From Acanthaster planci (taxonomy: Eukaryota; Echinodermata; Asteroidea; Valvatida; Acanthasteridae), in NCBI RefSeq assembly GCF_001949145.1, contig NW_019091418.1, positions 530,372 through 594,371 of the forward strand: 64,000 nucleotides of DNA. Direction: 5' to 3'. Each line of letters begins with the position of its first letter. Position 1 is the first letter of the stretch. The position numbers and the translations under genes are program-made. The notes below the pieces were generated by a model that was given only the letters and a program-made list of their open reading frames with translations, searched no databases and was not told where the DNA came from. Shown here one piece after another: positions 47,442-59,170 of the stretch.

Positions 47442-48613
47442 ATGGCTAAAAGTCACGATGAGCAGTATTACATTGTAAATGTAAGTGGGAGGTTTGATGA
47501 GCGGCTGACAAGCATTCAACCTCCAAATAATTTGACGCGCACACCTCGGTCCCTATCACACAGACGTTACTGGAAGGGATCTGAATGGAGTTCCTGGTTA
47601 CTGTTTTGCCCCTTCCATGTTTAATTGGCATACTTCCAGACAACTACCTTCGATGTTGTGTCTTACCGGTGCATAGTCTTTCACTGCCTTTGTCAGAGTC
47701 CATATCAGAAACAGACTTGGTCAATGCTGACATAATGCTGAATAAGTTTGTTCTTTTTGTTGAGGTTTTGTATGAAAAGAAACATATGACAACTGTGCGC
47801 AACTGGACCCATTGTGGGTAAACTCTACGCTTATATATGAATCTAACAATGGCACATTACTTAAAATGTTTCATGGAACACAAGGTGTACCTCTGCAGGT
47901 TGCGAATAATTTCAGTATTTGGAGGTACATGCCTGGATTTATGTCAAAGTATGTATACAACAATTTAACTAGGGTACAGGAAAATTGTGACTCTTCATTG
48001 AATGGCTTGCTGACAACAAAGCATGCATTTCATGTGAGCGATTAAGTAACAGTTCTTGGATGTCCAAAAATAAGAGAAGCAAATATTTTGGAAAAGTTGG
48101 TGTTAGAAACAATACTTGACAACCCTGTTCCAGAACGAGACTATAGCCTTCTTTGATCGTGTCACTGTACATAAAAATATTATTTCACACCAAGACATAT
48201 AGGAAAGTAAGTCGGAGAAAATCACCCCTTGTTATTCTTAGGAAGGGTTTATATGGCATAATTGCCAGTATATGTGTTGCAGAGAATATATGATACATTT
48301 TATATACTTCATTAACAGTGAATGGTCAGAAAAGTCTTTTGGCAGATATAGGCAAACTGGTGCTACAGAATCTCATATTAAAATTGTCCGCTGCATCGGG
48401 AACAACCTCGCCGTTTGTGAAGCTGGAGAACTGAAAGATAAGTGTATTTCAATCGAAAAAGGCAGCTTATTTCTCACTCATTCAAATGTTCATTCTCCAA
48501 TTCTGTTGAAAGTGACTAAGAGAATTAAAACATTTTACAAATATCAAACTTTGACAAGCAATATCTTAAACTGGCTTCTCCGCCAATACGTGAATGCAAA
48601 GACCTATTTTTAG
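47442..48613 (+). pseudogene. Decayed CACTA/EnSpm-type transposase (DUF4218-like region)
   Basis: Three frames succeed one another on the plus strand. Frame one (to about 47605) reads RLTSIQPPNNLTRTPRSLS, then YWKGSEWSSWLLF. Frame two (about 47600-47815) reads LPLPCLIGILPDNYL, then MTTVRNWTHCG. Frame three (from 47812) reads LWVNSTLIYESNNGTLLKMF, then HGTQGVPLQV. The order matches animal transposon proteins with the DUF4218-type segment of CACTA transposases. There a P-P motif, W-x-W-LL, LPCL-x-G-x-LP, a GPLW turn, a NG-x-LLK core and HGT follow each other. At least two frameshifts make it non-functional. A further frame at 48272-48613 may be its continuation. CACTA terminal repeats were not identified. 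Confidence 0.65.
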
Positions 48614-50866
48614 AATGGTCCAAAACAAGAGCGCCCTCAATAGGCCTGAACCAAAGCAAACGAAATTGTTTTTATCCTAAAGAGTTTCTGCAAAAGTATT
48701 GTTTTGAGACTAACGAAGGCTTTAAAAACTTTGTTTGTCAAGCGAAGTTTATATGACGATTCGGGTAAGAAAATCCCATCTTTACTTTCTCAGAAAAAAA
48801 CGACCAGTTACATCTAACTTAACAGCTGCTTTATAATTTTTTTCTAATCAAGTGTTAGATTTTCCGAACAGGTCGTTTTGCCCTAACTTTAATGAATGGA
48901 AGACGGGAGAAAATGAACAAAAGGTCAAACACTGTTAATGAAATATAGCAGAAGTTAATGATGGATGCAGTTGTCAATGTCTTTGTTTTGTGAGGGGTGA
49001 CTTCTTGAAGGTGGGGGGGGGAGGAGTGCTTGGTTTTGTTTTCTTTGTTGCACTCTACTATCTTCAGTATCATTAGACATTTGTGAGACCACAGACGATT
49101 TGATCACTTTGGCTTAATTGCGCCATCCTATCATCCTTCTAGCTTGTCCTAAATTTTTGGCAAAAATAATTCTCCAAGCATTTTTTTCAACAAACTAAAA
49201 CCCAGGAACTTAAAAGTAGGGCTGAACATCAACTTTGATTCCGAGACGTTCCGATTATGATTATGTCATGATTACGTTATCAGGTGTCATATTGAAGTCA
49301 GATGTGCTTTTTATATTTTGAAACTTTGAAGCATTTTTCCTGATTCTGAGATGTGCCTAGAACGTGGACGTCATAATAACGTCATCAGTTTACAAATATA
49401 AAAGTATAATTGATTGTAATCAATTAAACTTTTGTATTTGTAAACTTCGGAATCTAAATGAACTAAATCTTATGGTACCCCATCCTGCTTGTTGGAACAA
49501 GTTGCAGAGTAAATTCTGGCTGACGTTATTATTTTTTTCGTTTGTGCAAAATTACCCAAACCTTGCTACCTGTCGAAACCGGAAGTGCCATGAAAAATGG
49601 AATTGATGCCAAAACTGAACTTGCTTTCAACGGTAGCAGTCTTTGTTCAGATAGTATTGTTCCAAAAGGCGACCAGTCATGTCAGGAATACCAGAGCAAC
49701 CTCTTAAGGCAGGCCAGGCTGAAAGTGTCAAAAAATATATTTAGTATATTCAGTAAAAGTGTGTGGCGAAATGAATCCAATCTGCTTGCATTGTCAAAAG
49801 CCTACTCTCATTATCGCAAAAATGTGACTTAGCTTTGAAAAGCTTAGCTGGTTATTTAATCCTTTAGTAAGTTCCCACACGCCACCCGGCTGCCATATAA
49901 CTGATTTTAAACAAGCATCACAGGGCGACAATTACAAAAAAAGTTGTTCTGTTTCCCTTTGCAAGAAATCAAACACTATTCATACTGCTTAGAATTTCAC
50001 ACTGTCCACCTAGTATATAAACTGAAGACCAAATCGTGGCAACGGATACTTTGACGAAAAATAGTCATTTGGTTTATTTGTAGCCTTCTAAAGCCAGGCA
50101 TCGTTTCTTGAAAAATCGATTGTTTCCTATTTTCCACGCTGAAATACATCACTCAGAAGTCCTTTGTGGCCACAAACGACAACGTTTTCCCAGTTTTTTT
50201 CCTCTTTAAAAACAATTAAACCTATCCCAATTGAGTTCAGCTCATACGGGGATGTCCAACTACAATCAGCTCCAGTGAAAAGTATGTTTGATCTGTTTTT
50301 AATGCGTTTACGGGTTGTTTTCCACTTTTCTCAAGAAATCTTACGCCCACGTTACACGTGCGTTGTTCTTAAGTTTCAATTGAATGTTTTCTTGTTACGA
50401 GCTATTTTTCTTTATTTATTTAGAGGAAAGAAAAACATGCAGAAAGTTCAGTCAACTTTATAATCTTCTTTCTTGCTTTCTGAGATGGAGCAAATCAGTT
50501 TTATAGTCCGTTTAATCCTTCAAACGCGTGATTGAAGCCGTCAGTTTGAACATATAATGACACGTCATGTACACGTAATTCCGTGTATGTTAATTTAATT
50601 TCACCTTTGATACTTTGACGGCCGTAGCCCGCCTAGAACCATCTCTGAACTGAAGTTACACATCCCTACCCAGTGTAAATGGTCTGTGATCGCGCAACCA
50701 CTTCCCTGTAGATCTTTATTATAACCGCCGCTGTGTTTTGTACTCCCTTGTGTAATATTTTTTTCTTGCGTGAACATTTTCCTTATTTGGAGTCACAATT
50801 TACACGATAGCCTTCGTGAAACCTGCTAGGACATTCTTGAAAGCAATTACGGAATATCTTCGGTTG
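48614..50866. other. Intergenic stretch, nothing firmly recognised
   Basis: A 96-codon plus-strand frame at 49542-49832 is Ser/Lys-rich and without family signature. A run of nine G lies at about 49013-49021. No supported exon was found. Confidence 0.4.
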
Positions 50867-51221
50867 CCCGCTTCTCACGTAAGTAGTTGGGGGGGGGTAG
50901 TTGAGCACAATTCAACCTTGACCAGTTGGGCACAATTTGACCTTTGCTACAAAAATAGCAAAAGGTCACATTAATAGGCATAAGAATAATATTTATGATT
51001 CAATTTATATGAATAGGAATGAGGTGTAGGGGTGCAAAATATGGCACAAGAAGTCTTTGTGTAAGGGATAGGAATATATAGGGTCAGAAAGTCTAGTGTG
51101 ACCTTTTGTATGGGATGAACAAAAATATATAATAGCATAGGATCGAGAATGATGGTACACGTTGACCTGTCCTCTGAAATTATGGCACAACAGGATAAAA
51201 TAAGATAATAACAATAATACA
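50867..51221 (+). repeat. Interspersed repeat, direct-orientation copy
   Basis: About 350 bases matching the reverse complement of 58445-58790 at roughly 80 percent. The best-kept part runs from AGGGTCAGAAAGTCTAGTGT to CTCTGAAATTATGGCACAAC. It opens with CACGTAAGTAGTTGGGG and contains repeated GCACAATTTGACCTT phrases. It is probably a non-autonomous mobile element of unknown class. Confidence 0.85.
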
Positions 51222-52410
51222 TGTAATAATACATATAATAAACCTCTGGTAATCACTCTTGTTGTATTTCGTAAAAATTAGTATGATAATTGAAAAAAAT
51301 CAATGATGAACAAAGAGAAATAAAACAGCACTTAAAACCATTATGTGAAGTTTACTAAATTCATTACCAGCACACTGTCGTAAAAGTTGGTACCTTAATC
51401 CTGTCCTAACTTACTCTTTTATAATGGGATTTGCGGTTTTTGTCATAAAAAACGATAGCTGGGGGGGTCACTTTTCCTGTATAAACTCCTTTCCCTGTTC
51501 TCTTTGGCAGCCGTTTCATAGCAAACATCAACAATCATACTGATACAAGAAGGGATTCACTAATTAGCCTTGGATGACTGGTCGATGATACAATCGTGCC
51601 TGGCATTAATTTTGTTCATTAATTGCAAAACATGTTTCTTGTGTTGGTGGGTTGTACATGTGATAAATTATTATCAAAAAATTACTACGCAAAGAAAGAA
51701 ATTAATTTAAACTAAGAAAGAAAGAAAAATTCGCCTGGAAAAAATCTTTTTAAATAACCGTCTATCTACCGGTACATTGCATGGAAAATTTAAAAAGAGA
51801 ATCAAACCCAAATGTCTCGTGGATTGGAATATAAGTGATTGTTTTTCTTGTTTCAATTATCTAAAAGCCGCAAAAGGCCGTCTAAAGGTCTGTTTCTGCC
51901 ATACCCAAATATTTGAAATCTGCAGGGGACATAAATTCTATAAAGCTGTATGGGCCTCAGTTATTCGTCCCCCAACTATGTATTTGTATAGTCAAAGGTT
52001 TTAATGAAGGGTCCAAAATTTTATCAAATAAGCTTTAATTTAAAAGGGACTTATTTTATTCACAGAGCTACAAGAAAATCACTCCATTAGGATCTTACAT
52101 TGACGATTGAAGACTGTAATTACAAAGGACTAGGACTAAAACTGGCAGTCAAATTTGTTACATTTTGACATCTCAAGCTCTCATTCATCACATGTATGAG
52201 AGCTTCCCTATTATACAACTCCTGATATTCGGTTTCCATTCATTCCAAAGACCTTATTTATGGAATCTATATAGGATTTTTCTTGCAAAACAATGTTCCG
52301 AATTATATATTTGAAATAGGAATCAGTTGACCGAGTCCCCAATTTCAAGAAATTAAGGCTTTCTTTAATTGTGGACAGTTTAAAGTCACATTTTCCGTTT
52401 GTTGAAGCAT

Positions 52411-52610
52411 GGTTGCCGGTGAAAAAGGGGATGCGCGTGGGCTTAGAAAGGGATGCAAATTGCCTCGCCGGGTTGACCGTGTCAGACGGAGCTGGTTGCC
52501 GGTGAAAAAGGGGATGCGACTGGGCTGAGAAAGGGATGCGAAATGCCTCGCCGGATTAACCGTGTCAGACGGAGCTGGTTGCCGATGAAAAAAGGGAATG
52601 CGAGTTTGGG
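52411..52610 (+). repeat. Minisatellite, 83 bp unit, about 2.4 copies
   Basis: Units start at 52411, 52494 and 52577 with GGTTGCCGGTGAAAAAGGGG and end with GTGTCAGACGGAGCT. The 83-base period is not a multiple of three, so it does not encode a protein repeat. The unit is GC-richer than the flanks. Confidence 0.9.
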
Positions 52611-52626
52611 GTGGAATTTTCATTCT

Positions 52627-52643
52627 AGTCAGTAGGGGGCGCA
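52627..52643 (+). promoter_or_regulatory. CTCF-like motif, forward
   Basis: AGTCAGTAGGGGGCGCA fits the animal CTCF core, in which CCA-x-x-AG is followed by G-rich GGCGC, except for the first bases. Assigned by motif only. Confidence 0.3.
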
Positions 52644-55600
52644 TGCCTAATATGAGGTGACAATTCGATTAAACCTGTAGAAGTACCCTTTTCGTCTCAA
52701 TTATTTTTAACATTACATTCACTTCTACACATGAAAATAATGCTAAATATACCTCTGATATAAAGGAGATATGATGACGCCGCTATAACATCTTAGATAA
52801 GAAGATGGTTTCAAAATGTCTGTAGTTGTAATCGCCAGCATGCACTTCAATGTTGTTACTGGGAAAACGATTTAATAAACTTCACTTAAAGTTTACCTTT
52901 GCCAAATACTGAAAATTATCGGTAACTGTTACATCAATATAGAACAGCAAAAGTGAACACCTTAAACATTAGGTTTTTATTGAATTTACATTTCCAAACT
53001 GAATTAAAACGGAAACCCACTCCTATTTACTATTTATTATCAAACAATACCACCGTGCATGAACACGATCAGTCAAGTGGGGAATTAATAAGTAGTATTG
53101 TTTGAATTCACCGATGCATATCGGGTCGTATCCCTTGGCATATTTTTCCATTTATACGCATGCTTTTATTATCCTGCGTTGTTTTACAGGCTTAGCATAT
53201 TTTTATTTGCGACACAAAATTGTTCTAGCGTGTCCTCTCAATACTCAAACCTCCAATCAGTACATAAGTTTGAAACACGATGCAACACTGCCTCTGTGCT
53301 TAGGATGAAGAATAGCTAACTCTGCATTCACCTCAACTTTCACAGGGGCAGTTTGTCTTCTAGGAGCAAAGAAACCAGGCAATAGTTGTAGGAGATGCTC
53401 GATTATTTCCATGGAAACATGGAAATGCCGTGTCATCTTCAAGATAGAAATTATGTTGCCTTTTGTGAAGGCCATTCCAAGCAGCCACGTTTTCATTTAT
53501 TTCCCCTTTCTGCAGGCTACAGTCAAAGCCATACGTAGTAAAAAATATTCTTTCTCACCGAAATTAATGTCGCGTGCAATGCCCATTACTCTCTCCGTCT
53601 GCTGCCGTAATCTTTTGGCAATTTCTCTGGATCGGCAGTCACAGTTTCGGGGATCTGGGTTGTTACAACTTTTTTTTTTCAATACCAGTAACTGTCTTAT
53701 GTAATGACTTGTTGCTTTTCCTCTCTGCGCCTCGCTTTCTGATGTGATGTGGAATTGCACCATTTCCAACTTGGAACTCTGTAGCTGTCAAGAATGGCTG
53801 GGTTATGTTCTATTTCTGCAAGCAGGGGATTGTTGTCGGGGAATTCTCTTGCAGGCTGCTCACCATCACGTGCTTCTCCTGTCTGGAGGTGACCAGCTAA
53901 TCAGTCTCATTTCTACCCTGTTGTTCTTGCTCGTTTTGTATGTTAGGCGTAGTGTAATTTTCGGCTGGTTTATCATTCATAGGCCTGTGTCGTGGTCGCT
54001 ATTAAAGTCTCTACCTTCTGGCTCATTTGAAAATTAAAGAAGACGTATTCATCTTGATTTTACAGCATTTGTACGTTGTTTAACGTCTTCTGACCCTGCA
54101 ACGCTGCTATTGTTCCGGAGGGAATTACCTCCAAACAATAAACTTAGAAAGGCTGTTAGTGATATTGTTCGTCTTTGGCGTTCTCCTTGCCTAAATAAAA
54201 AATTCTCCCTTGCAACAAGTCCTTGATTCTCAGGGTGTCAAATGTTTCCAACCTTTTTTTGCGTTGTCTTCAATCTTGATCAAGGAATGTGAGTGTTGAT
54301 CCATTTATGGGCTCCGCATCGAAATTATTACACCAGTAATTCCAGTCGTCCATGGAAAAGTAATAAAGTTTTCAAACAATTATTATGCCCATTGATCCGC
54401 TATAGGCTTTCCCAGCTGAACTCAATAACACAAAAGACAGTCATGAAGCTCAGATCATTTTCGCAAACTGTAACCCTTTCCAAAGTGAGCCAATTCCACA
54501 AAGGAAACAGCTTTTGTTGAAGCATAAAGTATACAACATAATGAGATAAGGAACTAATAAAGTTGGCGTTATGATGTTCATAAATTTCTGTGATCACGGT
54601 TTGTAAATTTATAAATACAACTAAATGAAAACAAACAGGATGAGTTGTGACAAACAAGGTTGGGGCAATCAAGCTGGTGAAAATGTTGGCAAAAAATCCC
54701 CGCTGCATGAAGTTTATTTAACAGTAACTGTCCACATCCATGACGAAACATCATGCATTTAAAACGGGTTAAAACGAGAAGAGGTTGAAACGGCCTTCTG
54801 ATACCATCCTGGTCACCGACATAATCAATGTGCACTGTGAGCATGCATAAACACATGTACTGTATAGTACTGTATTGTATAGTGTATTCAGCATATCCTG
54901 CCGTTTCAGCAGTCGCTGAGTCTGAACTCCCCTGCCGAGTTAATTGAACGTGGTTAGGAGTAGATACGTGAGGTCTGACAGGGTTTCTACACAAACCCCT
55001 TGTGCAAGGGGTGTTTGTGTAGACGTATTAAGGTACCAACTTCTACGACAGTGTGCTGGTAATGTTTGTATGACTATCGAATAATAATTATCGGGTGGGA
55101 TACCGGCCGGAAACCTGTGCACATTATTTCATAGCATGGTGGGTAAATTTGCTACGTGTTAAGTATCCGTAGTGACGTCGCACCGCCCACGGGTATTCAT
55201 ATTTTTTTTTTATATTATGAGATACTGGTATTTTACATTTACTCCACGATAAAGAATAACAGTAACGCACCGCTCTATTTGAATTTGTAAAACCGTATAC
55301 GTGCACAGGGTAACCGGACGTAAAACACCAGTTCAAAAGATTACAAAAGTTCAGCCAGAGCCACAATCATATACATGTACAGGGTAACGGGAAGTAAAAC
55401 AATCATGTTAAAAGGAATAAGAAACCCAGCCAGGGACAGCCGGGTCTTCTTCCTGTATTGATCATATCTCTGTAACCATCGTAAGCCTGACTCAAGACCG
55501 TTAGCATGTGCCCGCCCTCTCTCGTTTAGTGTCCAAGGATTAAGTTCGACCAACACACACTCTGAAGCACACACTGGCCCACACAGCGTCGCGTAAGACA

Positions 55601-55910
55601 CTTTGTCCGAAAGATTATCCCCCATTACCTGGCGCCACATACTGTCCATTATTTGTCTGAAGGATTATCCGTAACATTACCCGACGGCACGTCGTACGGC
55701 TCTTTGTCTAGTACACCGCGGGCATGAAATCAAAGATTACAGGTTGGTTAAAAGTTTGGAGTGGCAACTTACTTTTGTTTCTAATAAATACCTTACATAC
55801 TATGATTAAATATTTTGTCTGTTGCCATCCAGATGCTTTGCTCTTTAATGTGAAAAATAAGGGTATAAAAATGCAAAAGTGCTCGTGTCTTGTTCTCCTT
55901 TCTCCATTAT

Positions 55911-55927
55911 ACCAATAGAGGGCGCTG
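55911..55927 (+). promoter_or_regulatory. CTCF-like motif, forward
   Basis: ACCAATAGAGGGCGCTG fits the core CCA-x-x-AGRGGGCGC well. Assigned by motif only. Confidence 0.35.
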
Positions 55928-58197
55928 TCTCCAACCTCGATACTTCATAAATTTGAGCTCGTGAAATACCACGGTTGCACCTACCTGGGGACAAGTGGCA
56001 CTCGAAGTGAACATGGACAGACGGGCGTTTGCCTTGCTTACGACGAATCAGGAGAAATGTCACAATTTAAAGAGATAAGTCGGTGAAATATGTTTCATGT
56101 TGCCAACATTTGTCAGTCATGTCACCGTCAGTTGTAAATTGTGCCTCTCCTTCTTGTCTTTGGGGTGTAGGTTTGTCTGTGTCAGTTAATTATGCTGGTT
56201 CTGATTAAGGAAGCAGATGCGATTTCGGGAAAGTACAAATTATTTCTGTAATAATTATTTCTACAAAAAAGTCAAGTTGAAATATTATAGGGGACGGAAT
56301 TCAACAGCAATTCCGTGCAAATAAAGTCATGACGCTTGAGAGTCGTTTCTCTAGTTCCAGATTTTTCCTAATTCTGGATCGTTTGAATTAAAACCTACTT
56401 GTTAATTAATATTGTGTTGCTTGTGTCTTCAGCGCGCATACTAAAACAAGTTCTATTTGAAAGTTAAAAAAATTGTTCTCAAACTTTCTAGACTTGGCCA
56501 GATTTCTAGTTCACACTTCGATATTTGAGTTTGTTAAAATCACTGGAGCCAAAAAATCGGCGAAAAAGGCGATAGGCTAAGTCACCAAATAAGTGTAATT
56601 CCAAAGTCCTTTTTCGTATTCGACAGTCATATTTACGTTTACAGCTAATCAAATGAATTAGAATGTCCGTTTCGAAAATCGGCTGGAAACTGAACACATT
56701 AATTTTCCCCCCTAAATTTGGATCGCCCGGTAAGTGCGCGCAAATATAGGTACATTACAAACTCCACTATACTGACCTACCAGAAATGTGACGTAATGGG
56801 TTTGTCAGTGCGTGGCGTGGGGACAGTATTGTTGACAGCTTACCGTACAGCTGATTAAGTTGAGTGACAATTTACACGTGTTCTAGTTTTTAATTTGTTG
56901 GAATCAGTTATGGAATTTTTACTCATGAACTTTGTTTCTGGAAGAAATTCTCCGTTAGAAAATCAACTTGTTACCATGGCTGAAAAATGGATTTTCGCTC
57001 GGTTACTTTTTATTCGTGAAAAGGTTTTTGTCGCAATCCAGAACTGGTTTAACCGAGCCAGAAGTATGAAAAGTGTCCTCATCACTTTTGTCATCCCTGT
57101 AAGTCAAAATTAAAAGCTCTATTAAACAGGATGTGCCCTATTAAAAAGGCCCTAGTGGGTTAGGGTTAGGTTTAAAAGCATTATGCATCACACACATATT
57201 CTAGGCTGGCTGGATTCTTTCTCAATTCAAGTCCTCTGTTTCTGCTTAAACTGGATTCAGTGCATGGATTCAAGTGACGGGTTTATTTATATGATTTAAA
57301 TTAATTTCACTACCAGTATTTAAAGTGTCCACTTCTGAGTTTAAGATGTATAAAGGCATCAGTGTACATCTACCGTATTGTACCTTTCATTTCAACAAGT
57401 ACACGTGAATTTCAATGACATAAGAAGTGTTGGTTACTATGCTGTGAAACCAGTAACAAAAGTTTCTTAATCGAGTGAATTTTAATCAAGCGTTAGTTAT
57501 TACTCTATCACGAGGGAGATGCATCAAAAACCATACCAGATTGCCTCTTAACACGTGCCAAAAATTACTTGCGTTGAAAACAGATACATGCTATTATGCC
57601 AATTTGACTGCATATTTATTTACAGACATAAAAACGACTTAAATTTCAAAAAAACAGATTGTAATTGTTTTTTAAACCGAAAATTGTCAACCCTGAATCA
57701 GCCAAAGCAGAAAATGATGTGAAACATTTGATTGAAGTTGCCAAAGGCTCAGACTCTGATTATATCTGTGATGTTTAGTATTCTGAGGGCTTATCAAAGC
57801 AGTTATGCTACATGTAGGCTATTTAGTGTCATTACGGGTCAACAATCAACACACGTACATAGCGTCAACATTAAAGCATTAAAAACTTAAAAGTGCCCTG
57901 TAAAGATTCAATAAAAGTGGTTAACCATATTTAAGAGATTCTAGCATTCCTCCATTGTTTTATTAACAGAAAGGTTTTTCACAATACCTGTAAATGGGGT
58001 CTCGTTTTTCCTTTGCCATCTACATGAAAACAAGATGGTGGCCAGTTGGGCTGCGCAAGAAAGCCCCAGTTTTCCTTCCCCCCCTGCATGAAATGTTATA
58101 AATAGTACCTGTGCCAAATTAAAAAGCATTTAATGAACAAATGGGAAAACTGTGCTCAAAATACTGTTTTCATAAAAAATGAGCAAAAATGGGATAA

Positions 58198-58216
58198 GCG
58201 CCCTCTTGTGGTGACC
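58198..58216 (-). promoter_or_regulatory. CTCF-like motif, reverse
   Basis: The minus strand reads GGTCACCACAAGAGGGCGC, an excellent fit to the CTCF core. Its orientation faces the two forward motifs at 52.6 and 55.9 kb. The motif also lies at the start of a possible tRNA-derived repeat (58198-58320), so it may have arrived with a mobile element. Confidence 0.4.
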
Positions 58217-58444
58217 TTCGGAGCAGTCTGACGACCTGGCAACAGGCAGATTTGAATTCAGCACCTTCACATCGACCTAGAGCACATGATTCCATGTTGC
58301 TACTCGAAAGTGAGAACCTACCTCTAGTTCCAGTGAAGCTTTGATTTCTGGCCCATGGTCTACAGGGATTATCGCTTCCTTGCCCCTAATTTCATTCAGG
58401 ATCTCCCTGTCATGACATAACGCAGCATATGACTCATCGTCTAT

Positions 58445-58790
58445 TGGTCATCATCCTATTTCATCCTGTTGTGCCATAATTTCAGAGGACAGGTCAACGT
58501 GTACCATCATTTTTGATCCTATGCTATTCCATATTTATGTTCATCCCATACAAAAGGTCACACTAGACTTTCTGACCCTATGTTATTCCTGTCACTAGAG
58601 GTCATCTTGTGCCATAATTTTTCACACCTACAACTTATCCCTATTAATATCATTATGATTATAGTTTTTATGCTTATGTCAATTCATGTGACCTTTTGCT
58701 ATTTTATACCAAACGTCAAACTGTGCCCAACTGCACAAAGGTCAAATTGTGCTCAACTGCCCCCCACCCAACTACTCACGTAGAAGGGCG
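58445..58790 (-). repeat. Interspersed repeat, inverted copy
   Basis: Reverse-complement partner of 50867-51221, about 7.2 kb away. Both ends are matched (CCCAACTACTCACGT at the outer end, TTCATCCTGTTGTGCC at the inner end), so each is a nearly full unit rather than a random fragment. Confidence 0.85.
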
Positions 58791-59170
58791 CGGTGTGTTT
58801 CGAATTCAGTTGCATCTACGCTCCCGACCAACTCACTTTTTCGCATTTGTGTAGCCACCCCTTTTGAGTAGAGGTTTTTTTTAATATCAGCTTTATTATT
58901 TCCTGGGATTAATTTTGCCTCAAGCATATCTGCCTGACCTGCATTTTTCTCGGTAGCAAAAGTGATTCGGTTGACATTCCTCAGAGCGAAGCCCTTATTC
59001 TACAGTTTTTTACCCGACATAATTCTAACTCAAAGGGATGATTATCTCGGACTTTTATAATGTTTGTCACAATAGTAATTTAGGATTTGTAATAATGAAT
59101 TGCGTGACACCGATGTTAATGTAATAGCCTTTACTAATGTTGAGGACAACGAGATTATTCACCGTCAACA

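Larger units (their letters stand above)
51222..58444. other. Seven-kb loop between inverted repeat copies, no confident gene
   Basis: I find no exon with family support. It contains the 83-bp minisatellite at 52411-52610 and decayed frames on the minus strand at 53257-53769. It also contains a minus-strand frame at 55341-55649 (102 codons with a hydrophobic end, LAGFLIPFNMIVLLPVTLYM) that starts with ATG but has no known relatives. CTCF-like motifs lie at 52627-52643 and 55911-55927. Confidence 0.4.

Noticed and set aside
53257-53769. Minus-strand frames with a basic, arginine-rich segment
   Set aside because: They fall in different frames with stops between them, and no domain is recognisable; too decayed to name.
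58198-58320. Possible second tRNA-derived SINE
   Set aside because: The B-box-like segment GAATTCAAATC is too degenerate to support the call.
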